Shown here: piece by piece, positions 5,979 to 14,500 of the stretch
Numbering within the stretch: position 1 is the stretch's first letter
Layout of the letters: each line of letters begins with the position of its first letter
From: a virus
Direction: 5' to 3' (one strand)
Length of the DNA: 23,888 nucleotides
Virus record (IMG/VR): IMGVR_UViG_3300024999_000395
Location: 1-23,888 of that record
Notes under the pieces: generated by a model
What the model was told of the DNA's origin: nothing
Seen by the model: the letters and a program-made list of their open reading frames with translations, nothing else
The model's database searches: none
Translations under genes and position numbers: made by a program

Positions 5979-6029
5979 ACAAATAATTATATTTAGTTTT
6001 TAGTGAACAGTTGATTGTCTACTGCGTCA

Positions 6030-6644
6030 TTAAGATTGAAACTCTATCTCTATACCGCCTATCTCCATCTGTGGTGTAGCAGGATCAACATGTCCAGTAT
6101 CTAATATTCCGATCTTAAAATACATATCCGTATTCAAAGCATCCTTATTAATAAGTGCCTTGGAGAAGATAACCTTACCACTCGCTAATATATATATTTG
6201 CCCCTCTTTTGGGAGTATCAATAAGCTCATATGCGATTTAGTAGCATAATAAAAATAGTTACAATACGGATACCAAACAGGGGAAACACTTGTTCCATTT
6301 ACTATATCGGTTTCCGAAAAATTTAAACTGTCTAACCCAATGGAAGTAACACCATCTGTTAGTTGCAGTAAATGGTGCATTATACTCCCATTACTACTAA
6401 GGTTAAACGCTGTAATTTTTACCAAATCGAAGTTCATAGGGTTAAAAACTACAGATTTTAGCGTTGCTTCCCTTTCTACGTTATCCGCTAAAAATAAGGC
6501 ATCTCTTTGTGTGTTTCTGCTTGCACTTCCCTTTGTTAATGTCAACCATTGAGGAGTTATCGAGGCTGTTTCCTCAAAATACGTTGTCAGTTTCTTCGTG
6601 AATTTACCTCTTTTTAATGTTTCTATCTCCATATCTTCCCACAT
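6030..6644 (-). CDS. Putative tail fibre companion / beta-sandwich protein
   Basis: The product has 204 residues, is mostly alternating hydrophobic and polar stretches typical of beta structure, and has no coiled coil or membrane segment. The ending GGIEIEF, the segment KIGILDTGHVDP and the aromatic stretch WYPYCNYFYYA would suit a jelly-roll or lectin-like fold, but I cannot name a family. The start at 6644 has AGGAGG about 8 bases upstream, and that ribosome site lies over the last codons of the fibre gene, so the two are translationally close. It is the last gene before the tail terminator. Like the fibre gene it is visibly richer in GC than the rest of the window, suggesting that the two moved together as a host-recognition pair. 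A role in binding the cell surface or capping the fibre is inference. Confidence 0.55.
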   Translation of the reverse strand: MWEDMEIETLKRGKFTKKLTTYFEETASITPQWLTLTKGSASRNTQRDALFLADNVEREATLKSVVFNPMNFDLVKITAFNLSSNGSIMHHLLQLTDGVTSIGLDSLNFSETDIVNGTSVSPVWYPYCNYFYYATKSHMSLLILPKEGQIYILASGKVIFSKALINKDALNTDMYFKIGILDTGHVDPATPQMEIGGIEIEFQS

Positions 6645-6656
6645 ATCTTATACCTC

Positions 6657-8711
6657 CTATCTCAATATTGCACAGTGTAGAATGTTGTCACATTGGTAAT
6701 AAATGTAGATTAAATTATACTCTGAATAAACATGACAACCTCTTATGTTGCCACTTTCGCCAACACCATCAAGATTAAACATTTTTTTTGGTTTGCCTAA
6801 TATGTGTTTAAAATCATCCTTTATTTCAACCATAGCAATATAGGCTTCTTGGGGAGTTTCGCCAGCCACGAACTGCACATAGGTTCCCAATAACCACCAT
6901 TTCCCCTCTCTGTAAATAGGTGTACAGAAATTCCAAGACATGAATCTGTTATTAGTTAATCCTATGAAATTGTCCTCGTTTTCTAATGCTCCGCACCCTA
7001 ACTCATTCAAGTCGGTATACCACTTATAGCCATCTTTACTATAGCTTATACCGTATTTATAGGTGCTATCTATGAGGTGATATGCAAACCACTTATTACC
7101 TACTCTAAACGGATGAAAGTATCCATTATGCCCCTTACCAACTATCTTAGTCACATCGAGAGTCAATGTTTTCGTTTTGTTTGCCCAGTTTATTCCGTCC
7201 ACAGATGTCACAGTCCAAGTTGTTTGTTCCTCACTAACGAATGATGATCTACTGTGGAAATACATTATTAACTTTCCATTAGCTTCATCCCACATTACAG
7301 ACGGTGTTTCAGTTTCCAACCCAACTAATTCCGCATCATAATTTTTATAAACCTGTCCGTAATTAGTAAATGGGCCAAAAGGACTGTTGCTGTGTGCCAT
7401 GCTTATAAAACCGTCTACCCCTGCGTGATCCGTGGAATAAAATAAATAATATTTTCCAAGAGGACTTACTAATTTGTCATCTACTTTAACAAGCCAACAC
7501 CAATAAATATCGGATAATCCACCACCAAATATATTTAGATGCTTTTCTATACTTAATTTAGAAGAACCTCCTGTAAAAGCAAATTGTTGTGGTTGATTGA
7601 TCAATGGAGCATTAAACTTAAAAGTTGGTTTTGTCACGTTACTACTATAAAACCTTGTACTGCCTTGATATGTCCTCATCTCAACTAGTTGTGTGATGGC
7701 TTCCGTTTGTGTAGCAATCTGATGATAAATTGCTATGGGATTACCTGTTAAAAGTGTCCTTAACCCTGCTTGGTCATACGTCGATAATCTGCTTTTCAAT
7801 ATTTGTAAATATATTTGTGTGTTTGCGTTTACTAATACAGATTCCTTTGTGCGATCAAGGGAAGGGTCACTATATGGCATTTTGTCGCAGTAACCAACTT
7901 CACCATGAGTTACGTTTATTGCTGTATTCAATATCCTAAAGGTTACTGTATCCGTGTTAACGGTTACTTGATTGGTAACGACAAGATTGTCGAGAACAAT
8001 TTTTTGTGATTTCCTCAACAATACGTATTGCCCGCCAACTTTTGTGATTGTGTCTACATATCCTGCGAACATTCCTCTAAGTGGTTTTGAAATCGCAATT
8101 GGATTTGAGTAAATAAGACCATTCCCTGTAGAATATAAAGATATGGTGTTATCAGTTTCTCCGACAGAGACTACGGTTGAAGGCGTTTCAAACGATGGAG
8201 AGCTTCCAGTAATGACCGTATTGCCGTAGATTTCTACGCCCTGCGTATAACCATTGGCTGTGTCTACAACTGTGATATCTGTTCCTAACGGGGATGTCAA
8301 GAATAATAATTCGTCTTTTGGGTTAATAACTACAGCTTGTAATGCATCAGTTAATTTAGTTTCATCAACACTTTTGGATGCAATACTTGTGGCTTGATAT
8401 GTCCCTCCAATTACCCATGCAGATCCATTCCAGTAATTCCATTTTCCGTCTGTGGTTAAGTAAGTGTTTGTGTTACCAAGCGGTATCCCTGCTTGCAACA
8501 ATACTAAGGTCGCATAATCGGTTTTCGGAGATCCACTTGCAAGACTTTGAGTTAACACATCGACATAGGTTTTATCAGCTTTTAATGTCACTATTGAATT
8601 AGTGATTTCTAAGCTAGATTGGTCAATTTTTGTATCTAACTGATTCGCAGTTTCTGCCAACTGCGTATTAAATTGTGAAGGAGTTACGACTCCTTGTAAT
8701 GGATTTCCCAT
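6657..8711 (-). CDS. Tail fibre with C-terminal glycosidase-like beta-propeller
   Basis: The 684-residue product opens with a helical, probably trimer-forming stalk (about 1-60, QFNTQLAETANQLDTKIDQ), then a short fibre module with WNYWNGSAWVIGGTY (about 80-130). A beta-rich middle follows (about 130-350). From about 365 to the end, repeated blades of the type GKYYLFYSTD, GKLIMYFHSR, NKWFAYHLIDS, GKWWLLGTYV and LIYIYYQCD alternate with SKDGYKW-like turns, as in the five-bladed propellers of GH43/GH32-type glycosidases. Acidic residues such as D456/E461 and E466/E468 could be catalytic, but I cannot confirm this. The protein probably binds, and perhaps cuts, a host surface glycan. The ribosome site AGGTGA lies in the end of the preceding gene, one base away. 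GC content is higher than in neighbouring tail genes. Confidence 0.7.
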   Translation of the reverse strand: MGNPLQGVVTPSQFNTQLAETANQLDTKIDQSSLEITNSIVTLKADKTYVDVLTQSLASGSPKTDYATLVLLQAGIPLGNTNTYLTTDGKWNYWNGSAWVIGGTYQATSIASKSVDETKLTDALQAVVINPKDELLFLTSPLGTDITVVDTANGYTQGVEIYGNTVITGSSPSFETPSTVVSVGETDNTISLYSTGNGLIYSNPIAISKPLRGMFAGYVDTITKVGGQYVLLRKSQKIVLDNLVVTNQVTVNTDTVTFRILNTAINVTHGEVGYCDKMPYSDPSLDRTKESVLVNANTQIYLQILKSRLSTYDQAGLRTLLTGNPIAIYHQIATQTEAITQLVEMRTYQGSTRFYSSNVTKPTFKFNAPLINQPQQFAFTGGSSKLSIEKHLNIFGGGLSDIYWCWLVKVDDKLVSPLGKYYLFYSTDHAGVDGFISMAHSNSPFGPFTNYGQVYKNYDAELVGLETETPSVMWDEANGKLIMYFHSRSSFVSEEQTTWTVTSVDGINWANKTKTLTLDVTKIVGKGHNGYFHPFRVGNKWFAYHLIDSTYKYGISYSKDGYKWYTDLNELGCGALENEDNFIGLTNNRFMSWNFCTPIYREGKWWLLGTYVQFVAGETPQEAYIAMVEIKDDFKHILGKPKKMFNLDGVGESGNIRGCHVYSEYNLIYIYYQCDNILHCAILR

Positions 8712-8712
8712 A

Positions 8713-9054
8713 CTATATCACCTGCCATTTCACTTGCATTGTTGCTCCAACAGATAATTGTAAATTATAAGTTGAACCAGATAGCAAAGATACATCCCAC
8801 TCATACCATGCACCAGCAACTAAACTTGACCCACTATTTAAAGTTCCAGAAACTCCATCAACAACCAAAGATAAAACTCCTGCTGTATTTGTCATTACTT
8901 GTAAAACTGATTTTTTGTATGCAGTAGATGTATAATTTGATGCCAATATATTGGTATTTGCAAGTACAACTTTATTAGTTTGATTATTCGCTAAATTACC
9001 AGTAACAGTTACTTCTTGAGTAGAATCATTAGTAAAAAATCCATTATTACTCAT
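8713..9054 (-). CDS. Small beta-sandwich tail protein (113 aa)
   Basis: The 113-residue product is made of short beta-strand-like stretches rich in Ser, Thr, Val and Asn, and ends in the repeating pattern SVGATMQVKWQVI. I do not recognise a family. The composition and its place directly before the fibre gene (one base between stop and start, with the fibre's ribosome site inside this gene's last codons) suggest a small baseplate or fibre-anchoring protein made in step with the fibre. AGGAGG lies about 10 bases before the ATG. No cysteine, membrane segment or enzyme motif is seen. It resembles in style, not in clear sequence, the 116-residue protein at 9449-9799. Confidence 0.6.
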   Translation of the reverse strand: MSNNGFFTNDSTQEVTVTGNLANNQTNKVVLANTNILASNYTSTAYKKSVLQVMTNTAGVLSLVVDGVSGTLNSGSSLVAGAWYEWDVSLLSGSTYNLQLSVGATMQVKWQVI

Positions 9055-9094
9055 TATTATTTATTCCTCCTCTAATATTTTATTTAACTATTTA

Positions 9095-9403
9095 TTAATC
9101 CTTGAAAATACCCATATACCAATAATTAATATTTTCTTCAACAATCTTAAATTCGCTTATAACTCTATGAATAGGATTCATCCCTATGTCCATAATAAAT
9201 TCCTTGTTGGCCTTAAAAGGAATTGGATCACTGTCATTGATAATAATTGTACAATCTTGTTTGGCAATAAAATTAAATTTATTTACTACTAAATTTTTAC
9301 CATTTTGATTTAATTTCCATGATTGAATTATTTCTAAATTAGAAGTTGAAATTCCCTCTTTTCCAAAATATTCCGATTTATAGTTGCTGGACAGATTTGA
9401 CAT
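9095..9403 (-). CDS. Small structural tail protein (102 aa)
   Basis: The 102-residue product begins with a polar leader and continues as beta strands: LVVNKFNFIA, CTIIINDSDPIPF and EFIMDIGMN, ending in an aromatic segment NINYWYMGIFKD. The strand, turn, INDSDPIP, strand order fits a small beta-sandwich of the type common at baseplates and fibre joints. No family is recognised. The ATG at 9403 follows AAGGAGG by about 9 bases. It sits in a run of four small genes between the YiiX-like hydrolase and the fibre gene, all on one strand with short gaps, which supports a tail-tip role. Confidence 0.55.
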   Translation of the reverse strand: MSNLSSNYKSEYFGKEGISTSNLEIIQSWKLNQNGKNLVVNKFNFIAKQDCTIIINDSDPIPFKANKEFIMDIGMNPIHRVISEFKIVEENINYWYMGIFKD

Positions 9404-9448
9404 TTTTTATATCCTCCTTTATTTTTTTATTTTAAAATATAATTATAA

Positions 9449-9799
9449 CTAAACTAAATTCTCTTCAATCCCATTTACAAGAATAACAACATCCGTCCCT
9501 ATATCTTGTTTAAATGACATTGATTGACCATTTTCAAGAAAAAATGACAACCCATTCATAATTGTATATGCAACTCCATTAGCAGGGTTGAGATATAATT
9601 TTAATATTTCATTAGATGTTGATGTGCCATTTTTATATATGGTTATAGTTCTACCTAAAGTTCCTCCAGTTTGTAAGTTTAATGTAATCGAAGTAATATA
9701 TTTTCTTACACCTACTGCTCCACTAATTGTACTATCTATAGTTAAAGTTGTTAATGATTTTTGTAACCATTCTTTTGGTGTCATGTCTCCTATTGCCAT
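9449..9799 (-). CDS. Small structural tail protein (116 aa)
   Basis: The 116-residue product starts MAIGDMTPKEWLQKSL (a short helix) and continues as beta strands, with RTITIYKNGTSTSNEILKLYL and ISGAVGVRKYITSITLNL. The repeating pattern of strand, NG turn, strand suits a small beta-sandwich attached to the baseplate. No named family is recognised. The start overlaps the stop of the preceding gene as TAATG, so translation is probably coupled. GGGGTGA lies about 7 bases upstream of the ATG, inside the end of that gene. Its position and fold style match its neighbours at 8713 and 9095. Confidence 0.6.
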   Translation of the reverse strand: MAIGDMTPKEWLQKSLTTLTIDSTISGAVGVRKYITSITLNLQTGGTLGRTITIYKNGTSTSNEILKLYLNPANGVAYTIMNGLSFFLENGQSMSFKQDIGTDVVILVNGIEENLV

Positions 9800-10413
9800 T
9801 AATAATTCACCCCCATTAACGCTTTATATTTTAAATTTAGAAGATTTATTTGTGTTGCAAATGTCCCATCATTTACAAATTCATCAAGAGATTCTTTAGT
9901 TGCCAATGCAATTGCAGTCGAAGATTCTAACTCCGATCTGATATTATTTGCTGTAGAAATCGTAGAGTTTAAACTTGAATTTAATGTACTGCCAGTTGAA
10001 ATAGATGAATTTAAATTTGAAAGAACTGTAGATGCGCTACCGATATTATCTGCTACTTCTTGTAAGTTTTGTGTTGCTTCCCCATCAACAGATTTTGTAT
10101 ATATTCTTTCTGCTGGTATTTCAATAATTCCACGACCTAAAAAATTAGCAGTTACCGTCTTTCCATTTTCTGAAGACGCGAAAGACACAATGCCATTCAA
10201 ATAATTTACATAGAATGTCGTAGCTATTAAACCACTTGATATTTTGGATTCTGCGTATCCAGGTATTGACACTCCTTCAAATTCACTAGGTAACTCAGAT
10301 AAAATTATTTTATTACTAATAATTACAGATGTTGTGGACAAAGATACAAATGGGTCTAATGCACTCCCCTCGCGAAGTTCGTACAAAAGCGGATTATTAA
10401 ATTCAAAAGCCAT
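9799..10413 (-). CDS. Baseplate / fibre-base protein with helical tail (204 aa)
   Basis: The 204-residue product has two parts. Residues about 1-115 are beta-rich and include FYVNYLNGIVSFASSENGKTV followed by LGRGIIEIPAERIY. This YLNGIV / NGKTVTA / GRGIIEIPAERIY pattern recurs at the head of many Firmicute phage fibre or upper baseplate proteins. Residues about 115-200 are helical and rich in Ser, Asn and Leu (NLQEVADNIGSASTVLSNL), probably a trimeric coiled coil. It would connect the tail tip to receptor-binding proteins. The ATG follows AAGGAGG by about 7 bases, and the stop overlaps the next start as TAATG. An 88-base gap, with a tandem 10-mer at 10464-10483, separates it from the YiiX-like gene. 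Confidence 0.65.
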   Translation of the reverse strand: MAFEFNNPLLYELREGSALDPFVSLSTTSVIISNKIILSELPSEFEGVSIPGYAESKISSGLIATTFYVNYLNGIVSFASSENGKTVTANFLGRGIIEIPAERIYTKSVDGEATQNLQEVADNIGSASTVLSNLNSSISTGSTLNSSLNSTISTANNIRSELESSTAIALATKESLDEFVNDGTFATQINLLNLKYKALMGVNY

Positions 10414-10501
10414 TTATTTTCCTCCTTTTTAGACATAGAATTAGAGAGATAAAATTATTACCATAGAATATGTTAGAATATGTTTATTTATTTCCTTATT
10501 T

Positions 10502-10975
10502 CTAATAATTTTCACTAAACCTTAATAATTTACTATTAATTACATCGTCTGGTATTGGAAATCTCTTCTTACTTAATCTTATACCAATTGATGATTTAAA
10601 AATTTTATTAACCAATTCACTACAAATCATTGAAGAATCGTTTATATATGGCAATTTAAGTCTGAACACATACTTTACAAATAGCCATAATAAAAGAAGT
10701 CGGTCATACCTACGACCAACTTCTTTCTTAGCAAAATAAACTATATCCTGTCTTTGCTTATCTGATAGTGAATCACAGGTATAGATAACTGCTTTGCCTC
10801 GATAATCTTCAATATCTCTATATCTTACAAAACCAGATACCCCATCTGACTCAACTATTTGTGTATTAGAAATTATAATCCCAACATGCGAATAATAACT
10901 ATTTGTAATTAAACAAATTGCTTCTGATATTAAAGAATCTTCATCCCGACATGCTAATATATCACCTATTTTCAT
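10502..10975 (-). CDS. YiiX-like permuted NlpC/P60 hydrolase
   Basis: The 157-residue product starts with GDILACRD and holds YSHVGIII with H30, VESDGV with E42, and ICSEL with C118. The order His, Glu, Cys with GDI at the start and CSEL late is that of the circularly permuted papain-like (YiiX/YebB-type) NlpC/P60 family, whose members act as amidases, peptidases or lipid hydrolases. A hydrophobic helix (LLLLWLFVKYVF, about 93-104) lies before the catalytic Cys, as in related proteins. The ribosome site GGTGAT overlaps the end of the preceding gene, with a 4-base gap. Its place among tail-tip genes suggests that it attacks or modifies the cell envelope during infection, but a cytoplasmic role cannot be excluded. 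The presumed catalytic residues are intact; the substrate is unknown. Confidence 0.75.
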   Translation of the reverse strand: MKIGDILACRDEDSLISEAICLITNSYYSHVGIIISNTQIVESDGVSGFVRYRDIEDYRGKAVIYTCDSLSDKQRQDIVYFAKKEVGRRYDRLLLLWLFVKYVFRLKLPYINDSSMICSELVNKIFKSSIGIRLSKKRFPIPDDVINSKLLRFSENY

Positions 10976-10979
10976 ATTA

Positions 10980-11540
10980 TCACCACACTATTGCCTTTAT
11001 TTGTTCTATTGATGTCATTGCTAAAATTTGTTCTTTTAAACTAAAATAACGATATAATTTTGATTCCATGAATAGTTTTCCATCAAGGTAAAGTTGTATG
11101 AATTCTGACCTTGTATGATTCACAATTCCAATATTCTTAGTAGGCCAAGGTATAGAATCCAAAGATGGATCAACACTAATTGCACCAATCATCAGTCCAA
11201 AATTTCGTTGGTATTCTTCATCGAATTTGTAAGAATGTTCTTCACCACTTGCTGAACTTTTAAATCCATTTAAAATCTCTAAATTACACGCTAAATTTAT
11301 TTCTTCTATTTTCGCTTGTTGCATAGATGGCAGTCTAACTGAATCAGGCACATATGTATAATAAGCAGGAATATTATTTTCGATTGTATAATAACTATAT
11401 TTTTTTTTTACGTCTGGATATTCTTCGTCATCTAGATATAGTGGTGTAGTACCTTCTGGGATACTAGTTAATTTTACTTCTGGTGATATTGCACCAACAC
11501 AATATGGGATTTTCCCATCGGAATCATAAAATACATACAT
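10980..11540 (-). CDS. DUF4376-like tail protein
   Basis: The product has 186 residues. The N-terminal part (MYVFYDSDGKIPYCVG, about 1-70) is beta-rich and resembles start regions of phage fibre-assembly proteins. From about 80 onward it is helical with NLACNLEILNGFKSSASGEEHSYKFDEEYQRNF, then PWPTKNIGIVNHTRSEFIQL and a final helix. The features G-x-H-x-Y-x-x-D-x-x-x-Q followed by a W-x-T segment and a terminal helix match DUF4376, found near phage tail tips and fibres; its biochemical role is unknown. GGAAGTGA lies upstream of the ATG at 11540. It is 12 bases after the tail-tip gene and 4 bases before the YiiX-like gene. A role in tail-fibre assembly or attachment is inference. Confidence 0.6.
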   Translation of the reverse strand: MYVFYDSDGKIPYCVGAISPEVKLTSIPEGTTPLYLDDEEYPDVKKKYSYYTIENNIPAYYTYVPDSVRLPSMQQAKIEEINLACNLEILNGFKSSASGEEHSYKFDEEYQRNFGLMIGAISVDPSLDSIPWPTKNIGIVNHTRSEFIQLYLDGKLFMESKLYRYFSLKEQILAMTSIEQIKAIVW

Positions 11541-11552
11541 ATTATCACTTCC

Positions 11553-14500
11553 TTATTTAGTTATAACCACTAAATCAGCCCTATACAATTTTATATTATA
11601 TCCATCTGCAGGTAAAATTGCTACAACTAATTCTGTATTAGCGTCAAGAGAAAATGAAGTTGACCTTAATTTGGTTGGAGTTGTAATAATTGTAGATATA
11701 GACGCCACAACATCAAATCCTACTGCGGGGTTTATTAAATTCACCCATGCTGCATCTGTAGAACTACTTGAACTAAAAATAGCCTCTAACGCAAATAATG
11801 TCCCTGAAGGCCAAGATGGACTTACTTTGTGTAATATATTTGCCGAAGTTAAAGATCCTATATCTGCAGACGTTAAAGTATTTGATCCTATATTAATTGC
11901 TTTATATGCATAAGTAGAACTACTTATATAAGAATTAAAAGCAGGATAATACAATGGAATATATACTTCAGGAGTAGTAATAAATGATGCTATTTTATTC
12001 GATAATGTCATTTTTGCATTATAGTAATTTGTAAAGTTGTTTCTAAAATCTGCACTTACAATTACAGAAGTTGTAGATAAACTTGCCATAAGTGTAGTGG
12101 TATTTGGAGAAATTATAGTTACATTTAGATAATTATTTAAAGCATCATAAGCATTAGTATAATTTGTTTTTTCTGTAGTTATATAATAATAACCTGCTTG
12201 TGTTTCAATTAAAGTCTTTTCTCCAGTAATAATATTCCATTCCTTTTGAACTGTTTGTTTTTCATCAGGAGTAATTTTATTATCGTCTGCTATCTCTGCC
12301 AACAAAGCATTTGTCGCATCAATTTCTGCTTGAACATCTTCGATTGCAGGAGTCCAATCTGTTACTTTATTGCCTAACTCAAATTTTAAATTATCATAAA
12401 AAACACTCCCACTAGACACATCTGTATTAGGCCTCATTATAAACCAAAGGTGGGTTGTGGAGCAATCTGAAGGAACTATAACTGGAAAACTTATTCTAGT
12501 CCAATCAGTGGGGATAGGATTTGATATATTTGCCGAGCCAAAAACTCTAAAACTACCACCACCTTCTACAATAGCAGGAACAGACAATATTGTTTTGTTT
12601 GCTAAATTTGACTTTATATCATAAGACATCATATACATGCCAGCAGGAGGTTTTGTGATGGCAAAAGCATAGTAACGGTCGGCACTTGAAGTCCCATATA
12701 TAGCCAAACTTTTGACGCTGTTATTTCCTGCTTCAAATGTTCCCACCATATTAGCAGTAGGCCACAACGATGCAGTTCCAAGTTCAAAACCACTATCTAA
12801 TAATAAATTCCTTCCACCAATCTTAATATTATCAACACTGTCTTTTTGAGAAGAAGCAATAAAGTTTAATAATACATTTTTTGCACTATAATATGCATTA
12901 AATTTAGTATTAAAATCACTTCTAACAATAATAGATTTTGTTGTCAAATCTACTAAAATTGCAGTTACATTACCTGCAAGGATGGTAGTATTAAGATAGG
13001 TATCTAAATCATCATAAGAGTCAGTATATGCATCATATAATATGGTCATTGTTGCTGATGGATATAATAAAGCCCCCGCATCTAAATTTGTTTTTTCTGT
13101 AACTATATTATCCCATATTGGTTTTAAGATTTTAACTTTTTCGTCTTTAGTTATTCTATTATCATTAGCTATATCTGATAAATTATCTAATGCGGCAGTT
13201 GCATCTTCTTGTGCTTGTTCTGCCAATGCTTTTGCCTGATTTGCAACTGTATCATCAGTATATTTAGATGATTTTACCCAATCAGATAGAGAATAACTAC
13301 TACCTAATGATTTTTTAGTTATACAAATCATTAAATCACCACTTGTACCTTGACTCCATAAATCAGAAATATCATAAGGTGGTGTAGGTACTTGAGTAAA
13401 TATTCTTCGTTTTCCATCTGCTGTGTCTGGAGCAATAGAAGCATTATATAAAGCTGTTACTATATCTGAATCAGTTATTTGAATCCATGAATATTCAGTG
13501 GAAAATGAAAATTCATATGCTAATCCAGATGCAGTATTGTAAAAATAATCACCTAAATGAGCATCTTTTAGAGTAACTTTTGTCCATGCATTTGCAGGAG
13601 AATTTGTTAATGATGGCAAATATCCAGAAAACCAAACTTCAATTTTACCATCCACTTGTGCCTGAAGATCAGCAATTACAGTATCATTAAAATCCATAAT
13701 CTGTTGAGCAGCATTATTATTAGCATTATCTAATTGAACTGTCGATATTTTATTAAGCAAAAGTGATTTTGTACTTTGTACGGCTGAAAAATTTGTTTGA
13801 ATACTAAGTCTTTGATCTGCATTAATAGTAATTGGATATAGTGATAATGCTTGATTAATCCAATTGTTTAATTCATCTTGCAAATTCGTTAAAGCAGTTT
13901 GATAATCAGTTTTTTCAGTTGATATTCCTAATTGTGTAGCTAAATCTATAAATGGTACTGATTCAGCAATAAGTGTATTTAATGACGTTTCTAAATCTAC
14001 TGATTCCTTCTGTGTAATAATCCCATCTAAAGTTACTGAATTTATAGTACCTGCTAATCCTACTATAGATTCAGCTAATCCTGCTACAGCATCCCCAATA
14101 TAATCTCTAGCAACTCCCATGATTGCTGTTAATAGTGCAATTTTAGCATCATAATATGCTTTAAATTTATTTATAAAGGTTGCAGAAACAATTGTAGAAC
14201 TTACGGTTAAATCATATAATATAGGATAAAAATTTGGTGGTGCAATAGAAACATTAAGATAGGTATTTAAGTTAGAATAAGCAGTTTCATAACTTGCTAG
14301 TGTACTTACGATATCTGGATAATTAGAAGTATTATAATAACTTGCTTGTAATTCAACATCTGCTTTTTCATTTACAATTAAATCCCAATATTTTTTTACA
14401 GTTTTCTTTTCTTTTGCTGTAACTGTAGTGTTACTAGCAATATTTGCAATATCAGCATTTGCAATATCTGCTTCAGCTATGGCAGTTTGAACTGCTAATG

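Noticed and set aside
10464-10483. Tandem 10-mer TAGAATATGT repeated twice between the YiiX-like and 204-aa baseplate genes.
   Set aside because: Only two short AT-rich copies in an 88-base spacer, with no sign of an iteron or operator array.
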